Source of the DNA: Paracoccus thiocyanatus
GTDB lineage: Bacteria > Pseudomonadota > Alphaproteobacteria > Rhodobacterales > Rhodobacteraceae
Reading direction: 5' to 3'
Length of the DNA: 64,000 nt
Assembly (NCBI RefSeq): GCF_900156255.1
Contig: NZ_FTMK01000005.1
Coordinates: 102,027 to 166,026, forward strand
Shown here: one piece after another, positions 46,060 through 55,625 of the stretch
Numbering within the stretch: position 1 is the first letter of the stretch
Layout of the letters: every line of letters begins with the position of its first letter
The notes under the pieces: generated by a model
Database searches by the model: none
Told to the model about the DNA's origin: nothing
What the model saw: the letters and a program-made list of their open reading frames with translations, nothing else
Made by a program: the position numbers and the translations under genes

Positions 46060-46887
46060 CTAGCGCCCGCGCGCCCATTCCTGGCGGTTGCGGCCCAGGC
46101 GGACGGCGGCGGCCACGGCGGCATAGGCGGCAAAGCCCAGCGGATCGGCCGCTGCAAGCCGCGCGAGCTCGGTCTTGCCGGGCCGGACATGGCCCTGGCG
46201 CGGCGGCAGATGCGGGTATAGCCGCGCGATCTGGGCCACGCCGGCATCCTGGCGCCGGCGGACCCGGACAAGCCGCGAAAAGCCTTCGGCCAGCGGCCAT
46301 TCATAGGGCTCGTCCACCAGGATGCGCTCGGCTTCGGTGAATTGCAGCCGGGCAAAGCTGTCATCCGAGATCACGTCGGGAAACGTCCCCCAGCGCGCCC
46401 GGCCGGCCTGGTTTACGGCGAAAAGCCCGGCTCCGGTGACGCCCTGCGCGACGAAGGGCAGTTTTTGCCAGAACCGGGCATAGGCGCGCGAAACCGCGCT
46501 GCGGGCCGGCGCGACCACCAGCCGGCCCCCGGCATAGCGCGGCTGGGGCAGGTCCAGCGCGCGCATGATCCCCGACAAAAGCCGCCGTCCCATGCGGATA
46601 TCGGCGTCCAGATACAGCCGCACCCCCAGCCCCGCGCAGCCGTCGCCGTGGTTCAGTGCGCCGATCTTGCCGCCCTGCGCCAGCTCCTCGACCCGCAGCT
46701 GCCAACCGCGGGCGGCAAAGGCGGGGGCATGGGCGCGGGCGCGCAGGGCGGTGTCGTCGCGGCAGCCATTCGCGACCAGGACCAGGTCCAGCGGGCCGCG
46801 ATGATCCTGGGCCAGCACATGGTCAAGGCAGGGTCCGATATAGCCGGCCTCGTCATGGGCGGGCAGGATGATGGTGCAGGGCGTCAT
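46060..46887 (-). CDS. Family 2 glycosyltransferase
   Basis: A 275-residue GT-A fold glycosyltransferase. The N terminus TIILPAHDEAGYIGPCLDHV is the GT2 nucleotide-binding start. VLVANGCRDDT and the metal-binding RLYLDADIRMGRR (DAD, DxD type) follow, with SDDSFARL in the acceptor region. It is divergent from the polysaccharide-export genes, so it probably supplies sugar transfer for the same exopolysaccharide; donor and acceptor are unknown. No membrane helix is evident. Confidence 0.88.
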   Translation of the reverse strand: MTPCTIILPAHDEAGYIGPCLDHVLAQDHRGPLDLVLVANGCRDDTALRARAHAPAFAARGWQLRVEELAQGGKIGALNHGDGCAGLGVRLYLDADIRMGRRLLSGIMRALDLPQPRYAGGRLVVAPARSAVSRAYARFWQKLPFVAQGVTGAGLFAVNQAGRARWGTFPDVISDDSFARLQFTEAERILVDEPYEWPLAEGFSRLVRVRRRQDAGVAQIARLYPHLPPRQGHVRPGKTELARLAAADPLGFAAYAAVAAAVRLGRNRQEWARGR

Positions 46888-47180
46888 GGAGCGGCCGCCC
46901 GGCGCCTGCGGGCGCGGGGGTGGAATCGCGCGCCATCGCCCGCCGGGAAGACGGCAACGGCAAGGGCGAAGCCCCGCTTGGGACCGAATCGCCCGCCGCC
47001 GGGCCGGAAATGCGGCAGATTGTCCTGATCGTGCCTGATTTCGGTTGTCGCCTTCATGAGGCGGACGCTACCATGCCGCTGCCGGGGATGTCATCGGCAG
47101 GTCGCCGTTCCGGAACGGCGCGGTTTCACCAGAGGCAGAGGGGCCACAGTTTGACGCCCGCGACAGGGAACAAGCCGGAC

Positions 47181-47888
47181 ATGACGCCGGCAGGGCAGGC
47201 CGCACCGCAGGCGGCGCGCGGCCAGGTCTCAAGCCGGTTCATCCGGCAAGAGGCGGCATTGGCCGCGTCGGACCCGCGACACGCCAAGCTTATCGCGCAG
47301 CGCTTTTCGCTGCTGCGCACCCGCATCCTGCGCGAGATGCGCAACCGCGGCTGGACCAGGCTGGCGGTGGTGCCGGTGACGGCGGGCGCCGGCGGCAGCT
47401 TTGTCGCGGTCAAGCTGGCGCTGGCGCTGGCCCGCCAGCCGCATACCAAGGTGACGCTGATCGACCTGGACCTGGGCAGCCCCGGCATTGCGGCGCAGCT
47501 TGGCATTGCGGGATGCGCGCCGGTTTCGGCGGCGCTGCGCGAAGGCGGCGACCTGGACGCGCTGGTCTGCCAGGTGAAAGAGGCGCCGAACCTGGCGGTC
47601 CTGGCCCCCGAGCGGGCCGAGCCCGAGGCGGCCGAGCTTTTGCAGGACGAGGCGCTGGCCCAGGCCATGCGGCGGCTGCACGACAGCCACCCGGCCGAAA
47701 TCGCCGTCATCGACACCGCCGGGCTTCTGGGCGAGGATGCGGCGCTTGCCGCGCTGCCGCTGGCGGATGCGCTGCTGCTGGTGGCCGACGGGCGGCGCGG
47801 CACGGCCGGGCATATGGCGGAATGCGAAAGGCTGCTGGTCGGCATGCCGCCGGTGATGGGCGTGGTCCTGAACAAGTCGGAAGACTGA
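47181..47888 (+). CDS. BY-kinase-like (CpsD/CapB-type) ATPase lacking the Walker A lysine
   Basis: A 235-residue cytoplasmic protein related to the ATPase domain of bacterial tyrosine kinases of polysaccharide export. Walker A, expected as PGEGKSF, reads AGAGGSF (68-74), with Gly72 in place of the Lys. Walker A' (LIDLDLGSPG) and Walker B-like VIDTAGLLGE remain. There is no C-terminal tyrosine cluster; the protein ends VLNKSED. ATP hydrolysis or kinase activity is therefore doubtful. The start at 47181 is chosen from AGGGAA upstream and the basic N-terminal region; the open frame extends further upstream. A Wzz-type gene follows 24 bp later. Confidence 0.85.
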   Translation: MTPAGQAAPQAARGQVSSRFIRQEAALAASDPRHAKLIAQRFSLLRTRILREMRNRGWTRLAVVPVTAGAGGSFVAVKLALALARQPHTKVTLIDLDLGSPGIAAQLGIAGCAPVSAALREGGDLDALVCQVKEAPNLAVLAPERAEPEAAELLQDEALAQAMRRLHDSHPAEIAVIDTAGLLGEDAALAALPLADALLLVADGRRGTAGHMAECERLLVGMPPVMGVVLNKSED

Positions 47889-47912
47889 GCAAAAAAGAGA
47901 CAGGGTCAAGAT

Positions 47913-49415
47913 TTGGGACCGATACAATCCTTGCAGGATCTGATCTCGATGATCTGGCGGCGGCTGCCGTTGGTGCTGACGATCATCGTCCTGGGCGTAC
48001 TGACGTCGTTTTACCTGATCGTATCCTCGCCGCGCATCTATCAGGCCTCGGCCGTGATCCAGCTGGACATGCCGGCCGCGATCGACCAGGGTGCCGACAG
48101 TTCGCTGCCCGCCTCGCGCCGGGTGCAGCTGATCGAGCAGCGGCTGATGGCGCGCACCAACCTGCGCGAGGTGGTCGAGCGGCTGGGCCTGTTCGCCGGC
48201 TCGCCGCTTAGCGAGACAGAAAAGCTGGCGGCGCTGCGCAGTTCCACCCGGATCGAAAGCATCGCCGCGCCGGGCGTCTCGGTCGATTCGCGCATGTCGC
48301 TGGCGGCGATCATCATCACCGCCCAGGCGGAAACCCCGGCCACGGCCGCGGCCATTGCCAATGACTTTGCCAACAGCGTAGTCAACCGCGACCGCGAGAA
48401 CCGCCAGGCCCGCATCCTGGAATCGCAGGATTACCTGCGCAGCGAGGAACGCCGCTTGAACGAGCAGCTTTCCGAACAAGAGCGCAAGCTGGTCGAGTTC
48501 AGCGCCCGCAACGAGGATTCCTTGCCCAGTTCGCAAGAGTTCCTGCAAACCGAACTGGCCCGGCTGACGGAAATGGAGACGACGCTGGACCGCGACATCA
48601 TGACCTTGCAGCGCGAACGGCTGTCGCTGGAGGCGGGAGGCACGGCGGCCGAGACCCGGCCCTCGGCCTCGCTGGTGCAGCAGATCCGCTCGGCCGAGAT
48701 CGAACTGGCGCAGGCCCGCCGGACCCTGTCGCCCGACCATCCCGAGATCGCGCGGCTGGAGCAAACCCTTGCGCGGCTGAACAGCGGCGCCGGCAGCGGC
48801 GGGTCGGACGTGATCCGCCGACAGGCCGAACTGATCGAGGCCCAGCTTGCCAGCCTGAGCGAGCAGAAGGCCGCGATCGAATTGCGCCGCACCGAGATCG
48901 ACCGCGCCCGCGCCCGCGCGCCCGAAGTCAGCCGCGAACTTGAGACGATGAACCGCCAGGAACGCCGCTTGCAGGACCGCTACAATGAAATCTCGCGGCA
49001 GCTTGCCCAGGTCGAAACCCAGCAGATGCTAATGCAGAACGACCAGACCGAACGCTTCGTGCTGCTGGAACGCGCGCTGCCGCCGGAATATCCCGCCATG
49101 TCGAACCGCAAGAAAAGCGCGGTGATGGGGGTCGGCGGCAGCATGGCGCTGGCATTGGCCGTGGCCTTTGTGCTGGAACTGCTGAACCCGGTCTTGCGCC
49201 GCACCGAGCAGTTCGCCCGCGCCACCGGCACCCGGCCGGTGGTGTCGCTGCCCTATCGGCTGTCGGCGGGCGATCTGCGCCGGCGCCGCCTGCGCGTGCT
49301 TTACATGGTCCTTGTGGTGGTGCTGGGCATCCTGGTGGCGCTGTGGCTGATCGGGCGGATCCCCGGCCTGCCGTCGCCGGCGGTGGTCAGCATGCCCACC
49401 GACGGGATGGGCTGA
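47913..49415 (+). CDS. Wzz/GumC-type polysaccharide chain-length protein
   Basis: A 500-residue inner-membrane protein. Two membrane helices flank a long periplasmic region: LPLVLTIIVLGVLTSFYLIV at about 19-38 and a C-terminal pair (SAVMGVGGSMALALAVAFVL; VLYMVLVVVLGILVALWLIG). The periplasmic part is coiled coil (about 170-380; LNEQLSEQERKLVEF). The start appears to be TTG at 47913, with CAGGG 7 bp upstream; the next ATG is at 47949. It lacks its own kinase domain, so the preceding ATPase-like protein is its likely partner. Its stop overlaps the flippase start (TGATG). Confidence 0.9.
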   Translation: MGPIQSLQDLISMIWRRLPLVLTIIVLGVLTSFYLIVSSPRIYQASAVIQLDMPAAIDQGADSSLPASRRVQLIEQRLMARTNLREVVERLGLFAGSPLSETEKLAALRSSTRIESIAAPGVSVDSRMSLAAIIITAQAETPATAAAIANDFANSVVNRDRENRQARILESQDYLRSEERRLNEQLSEQERKLVEFSARNEDSLPSSQEFLQTELARLTEMETTLDRDIMTLQRERLSLEAGGTAAETRPSASLVQQIRSAEIELAQARRTLSPDHPEIARLEQTLARLNSGAGSGGSDVIRRQAELIEAQLASLSEQKAAIELRRTEIDRARARAPEVSRELETMNRQERRLQDRYNEISRQLAQVETQQMLMQNDQTERFVLLERALPPEYPAMSNRKKSAVMGVGGSMALALAVAFVLELLNPVLRRTEQFARATGTRPVVSLPYRLSAGDLRRRRLRVLYMVLVVVLGILVALWLIGRIPGLPSPAVVSMPTDGMG

Positions 49416-50791
49416 TGAGCGGGCCCGAAGGCGGCGCAGCCGCCGCGCCGGAGGGGCGCGGCAAAAGCCTTGCCTCGCGCGCTTTGGGCAGCGGTGCGTG
49501 GTCCATGGTCAATTTCGGCCTGGGCCAGATCATGCGGCTGGGGTCGAACCTGATCCTGACCCGCATTCTCAGCCCCGACGATTTCGGGCTGATGGCGCTG
49601 GTCACAAGCTTCCTGATCGGCCTGACCATGTTCAGCGACATGGGCTTTGGCCCCTCGATCATGCAAAGCAAGCGCGGCGATGATCCGGATTTCCTGGATA
49701 CGATCTGGACGCTCAAGATCATCCGCGGCTTCGTGATCTTTGGCGCCGCCATCCTCATGGCCTGGCCGCTGGCCTGGTTCTATGACGCGCCGCTGTTCGG
49801 CTGGGTGTTTCCGGTGGCGGCCAGTTCGATGATCCTGGGCGGCTTCTTCCCCACCCGCATCGACACGGCCGCGCGCCATCTGCAACTGGGCCGCCTGACG
49901 GTGATCGAGCTTGCCAACCAGCTTGTCGGCATTCTTTTCACCATCGCCGCGGCGCTGATCCTGCAATCGGTCTGGGCGCTGGTCTGGGGCAATGTGCTGG
50001 GCGCGCTTGCCCAGCTTTTGATGTTCCGGCTGTTCCTGCCCGGTCATCGCAACCGCCTGCGGCTGGAGCCAGAGGCCCGCGCCGAAGTGATGAAATTCGG
50101 CAAGTGGATCTTTTTCAGCACCATCTGCGGCTTTTTGCTGTTCCAGGGCGACCGCATCATTCTGGGGCGGGTGCTGACGCTGGATCAACTGGGCATCTAC
50201 AATATCGGCCTGTTCCTGGCGACGGTGCCGGTCATGCTGGGTTCGTCGATCGCGGGGCGGCTGTTCATCCCGATCTATCGCCAGCACCCGCCGGCCGAAA
50301 GCGCCCAGAACGCCCGCATCCTGGCGCGCACCCGCGCCGGGCTGACGGCGCTGCTGCTGCTGGTGGCGGTGGTGCTGGCCTGGGCGGGCCCGCCGCTGGT
50401 CGATCTGCTTTACGATCCGCGCTACGGCACGGCGGGCGGCATCCTGGTCGCCATCGCCTGCATCCAGATGCTGCAAGTCATCCCCATCAGCTATGAACAG
50501 GCGGCGCTGGCGGCGGGGGATTCGCGCGGCTTCTTCGCCATGCAATCCTCGCGCGCGGCGATCTATTTCCCGCTGGTTGCGGGGGGTGCTGCGCTTCACG
50601 GGCTGCCGGGGCTGTTGACCGGCCAGGCGCTGGCGCAGGTCTTTTGCTATCCGGTGACGGTCTGGATCGCCCGCCGCCATGGCTGCTGGGATCCGCGCCA
50701 TGACCTGATCGCCGGTGTGGTGGCCCTGGCCGCCGCCGCCACCGCGCTAAGCGGACATCACGAGGCCGTGCTGGCCGCGCTGAGCCCCTGA
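49415..50791 (+). CDS. Polysaccharide flippase (Wzx/MATE-like)
   Basis: A 458-residue membrane protein with about 12-14 helices. The N-terminal SGAWSMVNFGLGQIMRLGSN and LTRILSPDDFGLMALVTSFL patterns are typical of the polysaccharide biosynthesis (PST) export family that moves lipid-linked repeat units across the inner membrane. Start at 49415 overlaps the Wzz-type stop (TGATG). With the upstream ATPase-like and chain-length proteins and the divergent glycosyltransferase it forms an exopolysaccharide assembly cluster. A polymerase gene is not seen in the window. Confidence 0.92.
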   Translation: MSGPEGGAAAAPEGRGKSLASRALGSGAWSMVNFGLGQIMRLGSNLILTRILSPDDFGLMALVTSFLIGLTMFSDMGFGPSIMQSKRGDDPDFLDTIWTLKIIRGFVIFGAAILMAWPLAWFYDAPLFGWVFPVAASSMILGGFFPTRIDTAARHLQLGRLTVIELANQLVGILFTIAAALILQSVWALVWGNVLGALAQLLMFRLFLPGHRNRLRLEPEARAEVMKFGKWIFFSTICGFLLFQGDRIILGRVLTLDQLGIYNIGLFLATVPVMLGSSIAGRLFIPIYRQHPPAESAQNARILARTRAGLTALLLLVAVVLAWAGPPLVDLLYDPRYGTAGGILVAIACIQMLQVIPISYEQAALAAGDSRGFFAMQSSRAAIYFPLVAGGAALHGLPGLLTGQALAQVFCYPVTVWIARRHGCWDPRHDLIAGVVALAAAATALSGHHEAVLAALSP

Positions 50792-50875
50792 CCGGCCGCC
50801 GGCCGGGCATTTTACCCCTTTCGGTTCCACGGGCGCTGGCGCTATTGCTGCCCGCACGTCATGAGGAGGCACCGG

Positions 50876-53158
50876 ATGAGCGACGACAACACCCCGCGCA
50901 AGTCCCGCATCACGCGGGAAGAGGCCCTAGCCTATCACCTGGAACCGCGTCCGGGCAAATACGACATCGTGGCCTCGACCCCCATGGCGACGCAGCGCGA
51001 CCTGTCGCTGGCCTATTCCCCCGGCGTCGCCGTTCCGGTCGAAGCCATCGCCGAACGCCCCGAGACCGCCTATGACTATACCGTCAAGGGCAACATGGTC
51101 GCGGTGATCTCGAACGGCACGGCGATCCTGGGGCTGGGAAACCTGGGCGCGCTGGCCTCCAAGCCGGTGATGGAGGGCAAGGCGGTGCTGTTCAAGCGCT
51201 TTGCCGACGTCAACGCCATCGACATCGAACTGGACACCGAGGACCCCGAGGCGATCATCAATGCCGTGCGGCTGATGGGCCCGACCTTCGGCGGCATCAA
51301 CCTGGAAGACATCAAGGCCCCCGAATGCTTCATCATCGAGCAGCGGCTGAAAGAGGTGATGGACATCCCGGTCTTCCACGACGACCAGCACGGCACGGCG
51401 GTCATCTGCGCCGCGGGGCTGATCAACGCGCTGGAACTGTCGGGCAAGAAGATCGAGGATGTGAAGATCGTCCTGAACGGCGCCGGCGCCGCAGGCATCG
51501 CCTGTCTGGAACTGCTCAAGGCCATGGGCGCGCGGCATGAAAACTGCATCATGTGCGACACCAAGGGCGTGATTTACCAGGGCCGGACCGAGGGCATGAA
51601 CCAGTGGAAATCCGCCCATGCCGTCGCAACCGACGCCCGCACGCTGGACGAGGCGATGCAGGGCGCCGACGTGTTCCTGGGCGTTTCGGCCAAGGGCGCG
51701 GTCACGCAGGACATGGTGGCCTCGATGGCCGAGAACCCGGTCATCTTCGCCATGGCCAATCCCGACCCCGAGATCACCCCCGAAGAGGCGCATGCGGTGC
51801 GCCCCGACGCGATCGTCGCCACCGGGCGCAGCGACTACCCGAACCAGGTCAACAACGTCCTGGGCTTTCCCTATCTGTTCCGCGGCGCGCTGGACATCCA
51901 TGCCCGCGCCATCAATGACGAGATGAAGATCGCCTGCGCCCGCGCCCTGGCGGAACTGGCGCGCGAGGATGTGCCCGACGAGGTCGCGGTGGCCTATGGC
52001 CGCAAGCTGCAATTCGGCCGCGACTACATCATCCCGACGCCCTTTGACCCGCGGCTGATCCATGTCGTGCCGCCTGCCGTGGCCAGGGCCGGCATGGATA
52101 CCGGCGCGGCGCGGCGCCCGATCATCGACATGGATGGCTATGTCCAGTCGCTGAAAGCGCGCATGGACCCGACCGCGGCGATCCTGCAAGGCATCCATGC
52201 CCGCGCCCGCCAGGCCCAGGCCCGCATGATCTTTGCCGAAGGCGACGACCCGCGCGTCCTGCGCGCCGCCGTGGCCTGGCAGCGCGGCGGCATGGGCCAG
52301 GCGCTGGTCGTCGGCCGCGAAAGCGACGTGCGCGAAAAGCTTGAGGCGGCCGGCCTGGCCGATGCGGCGCGCGAGATCGCCGTGGTCAATGCCGGCAATT
52401 CCCGCCACCTGGAGCAATATCACGAAACGCTTTACACCCGCTTGCAGCGCAAGGGCTATGACCGCGAGGATGCGGTCAAGCTGGCCAATCGCGACCGGCA
52501 TGTCTTTGCCGCCTTGATGCTGGCGCATGGCCATGGCGACGGGCTGGTGACGGGCGCGACGCGCAAGAACGCGCATGTGCTGGCCCAGATCGGCATGGTC
52601 TTCGACGTGACGCCGGCCGCGGGCGCGGTGGGCATCACCGCCGTGCTGCACAATGGCCGGGTGATCCTGATGGGCGACACCCTGGTCCATGAATGGCCCG
52701 AAGCCGAGGACCTGGCCGACATCGCCACCCGCGGCGCCCATGTCGCGCGCGGCCTGGGGCTGGAGCCGCGGGTGGCCTTCCTGTCCTTCTCGAATTTCGG
52801 CTATCCGATCAGCGAGCGGGCGGTGAAGATGGCCCGCGCCACCGAAGTGCTGGATGCCCGCCGCGCCGATTTCGAATATGAGGGCGAGATGACCGTGGAT
52901 GTGGCGCTGAACGCGTCGCAGGCGGCGAAATACCCGTTCTCGCGTCTCAAGGGGCCGGCCAACGTGCTGGTGGTGCCGGCGCGGCACTCGGCCTCGATCT
53001 CGGTCAAGTTGTTGCAGGAAATGGCGGGGGCGACGGTGGTGGGCCCCATCCTGACCGGGGTGCCGCAGCCGATCCAGATCTGCTCGACCAGTTCGTCGGT
53101 CAATGACATCCTGAACATGGCGGCCATCGCCGCGGGCCGGCTGGGTCAGGTGAAATAG
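50876..53158 (+). CDS. maeB: NADP-dependent malic enzyme with phosphotransacetylase-like domain
   Basis: Decarboxylates malate to pyruvate with NADPH formation. The 760-residue protein has an N-terminal malic domain (DLSLAYSPGVAVPVEAIAE; VFHDDQHGTAVICAAGLINA), an NAD(P)-binding region (VLNGAGAAGIACLELL) and a C-terminal ~330-residue phosphotransacetylase-like domain (MIFAEGDDPRVLRAA) that is usually regulatory, binding acetyl-CoA. GAGGAGG precedes the start at 50876. It stands alone. A strong GC hairpin follows between it and the convergent beta-barrel gene. Confidence 0.96.
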   Translation: MSDDNTPRKSRITREEALAYHLEPRPGKYDIVASTPMATQRDLSLAYSPGVAVPVEAIAERPETAYDYTVKGNMVAVISNGTAILGLGNLGALASKPVMEGKAVLFKRFADVNAIDIELDTEDPEAIINAVRLMGPTFGGINLEDIKAPECFIIEQRLKEVMDIPVFHDDQHGTAVICAAGLINALELSGKKIEDVKIVLNGAGAAGIACLELLKAMGARHENCIMCDTKGVIYQGRTEGMNQWKSAHAVATDARTLDEAMQGADVFLGVSAKGAVTQDMVASMAENPVIFAMANPDPEITPEEAHAVRPDAIVATGRSDYPNQVNNVLGFPYLFRGALDIHARAINDEMKIACARALAELAREDVPDEVAVAYGRKLQFGRDYIIPTPFDPRLIHVVPPAVARAGMDTGAARRPIIDMDGYVQSLKARMDPTAAILQGIHARARQAQARMIFAEGDDPRVLRAAVAWQRGGMGQALVVGRESDVREKLEAAGLADAAREIAVVNAGNSRHLEQYHETLYTRLQRKGYDREDAVKLANRDRHVFAALMLAHGHGDGLVTGATRKNAHVLAQIGMVFDVTPAAGAVGITAVLHNGRVILMGDTLVHEWPEAEDLADIATRGAHVARGLGLEPRVAFLSFSNFGYPISERAVKMARATEVLDARRADFEYEGEMTVDVALNASQAAKYPFSRLKGPANVLVVPARHSASISVKLLQEMAGATVVGPILTGVPQPIQICSTSSSVNDILNMAAIAAGRLGQVK

Positions 53159-53166
53159 GCCGAAAT

Positions 53167-53193
53167 GAAAAGCGCCCCCCGGACGGGGGGCGC
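53167..53193 (-). terminator. Hairpin terminator between maeB and the beta-barrel gene
   Basis: GCGCCCCCC, loop GGAC, GGGGGGCGC: a perfect 9-bp stem. On the minus strand it is followed by TTTTCATTT, so it best serves the beta-barrel gene, but it may also stop maeB transcription. Confidence 0.75.
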
Positions 53194-53211
53194 CTGGGCC
53201 GTCGCGCCGGC

Positions 53212-53805
53212 TCAGAACCGATACGAGGCGCGCAACTGCACCATGTCACTGTCCAGGTCCAGGCCGCTGATGCCGGTTTCATCCTCCAGCACGTCCTTGA
53301 AGTCGCTGCGGCTGTATTCCGCGCCGACGGTAAAGCGCTCGGTCACCTTGTAGTCGGCGCCGATGCCATAGGTCAGCCCGGTTTCCGAGATGTCGTCGAC
53401 CGAAAGCCGGGCCGCGCCCAGCGTGACATAGGGCAGGAAGCGGCCCATGTCGGCGCCGGCGCGCAGGCGCAGCCGGGTCAGGTCGCCATCGTCGTAATTC
53501 TCGTCCGGCGAGATCTTGTTGTAGTCCAGCTCGCCGCCCAGGACGAAGCGGCCCAGGTCGCGCTGATAGCCCGCATGCAGGCCATAGCCGTCGTAATCGC
53601 CGACATCGGACAGGGCGCCGTCAAGATCGGCGCTGCCCTTGCCGTATTGCAGACCGGCATAGAACCCGGTCCAGTCGCTTTCGGGGGTGATCGTCACGGG
53701 CGCGGGCGCCACGACCGGCTGTTCGACCACCGGGGCGACATAGCCCCCGGCATAGGCGCCACCGGCCATAAGCGAAGCCAAGGCTGCGTATCCGATTATC
53801 TTCAT
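53212..53805 (-). CDS. Small outer-membrane beta-barrel protein
   Basis: A 197-residue protein with a signal peptide (MKIIGYAALASLMAGGAYAG, cleavage probably after AYA). A short Pro/Val linker and about eight amphipathic strands follow, beginning ESDWTGFYAGLQYGKGSADL and ending in the aromatic C terminus LRASYRF recognised by the barrel-assembly machinery. It fits the outer-membrane beta-barrel (Opa/OmpX-like) family. The start at 53805 has GTGGAG upstream. Function unknown. Confidence 0.88.
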   Translation of the reverse strand: MKIIGYAALASLMAGGAYAGGYVAPVVEQPVVAPAPVTITPESDWTGFYAGLQYGKGSADLDGALSDVGDYDGYGLHAGYQRDLGRFVLGGELDYNKISPDENYDDGDLTRLRLRAGADMGRFLPYVTLGAARLSVDDISETGLTYGIGADYKVTERFTVGAEYSRSDFKDVLEDETGISGLDLDSDMVQLRASYRF

Positions 53806-54022
53806 GATGGGTTCTCCACTCAACTCGGACCGCCTGCCTATCACCCGCACCCCGGAATGAAAGGCTTGGCGCCGCCCCGGAACGCATAAGTGAGCCGCTG
53901 TCAGACGCCACCGGGGCCGCCGGGAAAATACCGCCTTTCCAGCAGGTTGGCGGTCAAGCGGGCGTGATGCCGCGTGATGCGCGATCGGCGAAATGCGCCA
54001 ACCGCCTGACAGGGCTTGGATT

Positions 54023-54928
54023 TCACGGGCGGGTTGGCAGGTCCTGGCCAAAGCATTCGCCGCGCTCGGCCTGGCGCTGGCGGGTGCGGAAGCGGGCGCG
54101 GTCGGCGTCGGAATATTCGGCGGCGCAGCGGTGGCAACTGACGCCTTCCTCGTATTCGGGGCGGTCGTGATCCTGGGGCGCCAGCGGGCGGCGGCAGGCA
54201 TGGCAAAGGTCGTGGCGGCCCTGCCGCAGCCCGTGGCCCAGGCTGACCCGCTTGTCGAAGACAAAGCATTCGCCGCGCCACAGGCTGTCTTCCTGGGGCA
54301 CCTCCTCCAGGTATTTCAGGATGCCGCCTTGCAGGTGAAACACCTCGGCCACGCCCTCGCCCAGCAGGAAATTGGTGGATTTCTCGCAGCGGATACCGCC
54401 GGTGCAGAACATGGCGATGCGCTTGTTGTGAAAGCGATGCGCATTGTCGCGCCACCACGCCGGAAAATCGCGAAAGCTGCGGGTGCCCGGATCGACGGCG
54501 CCGGCAAAGCTGCCGATCTCGACCTCGTAGTCGTTGCGGGTGTCGATCACCGCCACGTCGGGGGCGCTGATCAGCGCGTTCCAGTCCTGCGGCGCGACAT
54601 AGCGGCCGACGGCGGCGGTGGGGTCCACGTCCGGCTGGCCCATGGTGACGATCTCGCGCTTCAGCCGGACCTTCATGCGGCCGAAGGGCATGGCCTCGGC
54701 GGTGCTTTCCTTCCACTCCAGCGCCGCGCAGCCGGGCAGGGCGCGGATATGGGCCAGAACCGCGTCGATGCCAGCGCGGGTGCCGGCGATGGTGCCGTTG
54801 ATCCCCTCGGGCGCCAGCAGCAGCGTGCCCCGGACCTCATGCGAACAGGCGCATTTCGCCAGCGGCGCCTTCAGCGCGGCGGGGTCGGGAAAGCGGGTGA
54901 AATGGTAAAGCGCGGCGACGATCAGCAT
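54023..54928 (-). CDS. trhO: tRNA uridine(34) hydroxylase (rhodanese domain)
   Basis: Oxygen-dependent hydroxylation of U34 in certain tRNAs, the first step toward 5-(carboxy)methoxyuridine. The 301-residue protein has the N-terminal acylphosphatase-like domain ([16 protein letters not shown]), a rhodanese domain ([15 protein letters not shown]) and the active-site loop CTGGIRC (175-181). A C-terminal CHAC...CHRC zinc-like motif follows. The start at 54928 ([10 protein letters not shown]) matches the family start. It is divergent from pncA over 100 bp. Confidence 0.93.
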   Translation of the reverse strand: MLIVAALYHFTRFPDPAALKAPLAKCACSHEVRGTLLLAPEGINGTIAGTRAGIDAVLAHIRALPGCAALEWKESTAEAMPFGRMKVRLKREIVTMGQPDVDPTAAVGRYVAPQDWNALISAPDVAVIDTRNDYEVEIGSFAGAVDPGTRSFRDFPAWWRDNAHRFHNKRIAMFCTGGIRCEKSTNFLLGEGVAEVFHLQGGILKYLEEVPQEDSLWRGECFVFDKRVSLGHGLRQGRHDLCHACRRPLAPQDHDRPEYEEGVSCHRCAAEYSDADRARFRTRQRQAERGECFGQDLPTRP

Positions 54929-55028
54929 GGGCTGGCCATAGCGCCGCCCGGACCTGCGATCAAGTTGCTGCATTGACGCCCCGGCCGCCTGCGCCTACCA
55001 ATTTCCCCGTCAAAACAGGAGAGACGCG

Positions 55029-55625
55029 ATGGCAAGGGCCCTGATCGTCGTCGACATGCAGCTGGATTTCTGTCCCGGCGGGCGCTTGGCGGTCGCGGGA
55101 GGGGACGAGATCGTGGCAGGGATCAACGACCTGATGGCCGATTTCGACGCCGTGGTGCTGACGCAGGACTGGCATCCCCATGACCATGCCAGCTTTGCCG
55201 ACAACCATCCCGGCGCGGCGGCTTATTCGGTCGTGGACATGGCTTACGGGCCGCAGGTGCTGTGGCCCGCCCATTGCGTGATCGGGACCGAGGGGGCGGG
55301 CTTTCACCCCGCTTTGGCCGCCGATTGCGCCGACCTGGTGATCCGCAAGGGGTTCCGGCCGCAGATCGACAGCTATTCGGCGTTTTTCGAAAACGACCGC
55401 CGCACCTCCACCGGCCTTGCCGGCTATCTGCGCGACCGCGGGCTGGACGACCTGGCCTTTGTCGGGCTGGCGCAGGATTTCTGCGTCGCCTGGTCGGCCA
55501 TCGACGCGGCCAAGCTGGGCTTTCGCGCCACGGTGATCGAGGATGCGGCCCGCGCCATCGACCTTGACGGCTCGCTTGACGCCGCGCGCGCGCAGATGCG
55601 CCAGGCGGGGGTGGTGTTGGCATGA
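55029..55625 (+). CDS. pncA: Nicotinamidase
   Basis: Deamidates nicotinamide to nicotinate for NAD salvage. The 198-residue protein has the catalytic Asp in [12 protein letters not shown] (near residue 9), the metal-binding [10 protein letters not shown], the Lys in VIRKGFRP and the nucleophile Cys in [21 protein letters not shown] precedes the start. Its stop overlaps the pncB start (ATGA), coupling both steps of nicotinate salvage. Confidence 0.96.
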   Translation: MARALIVVDMQLDFCPGGRLAVAGGDEIVAGINDLMADFDAVVLTQDWHPHDHASFADNHPGAAAYSVVDMAYGPQVLWPAHCVIGTEGAGFHPALAADCADLVIRKGFRPQIDSYSAFFENDRRTSTGLAGYLRDRGLDDLAFVGLAQDFCVAWSAIDAAKLGFRATVIEDAARAIDLDGSLDAARAQMRQAGVVLA

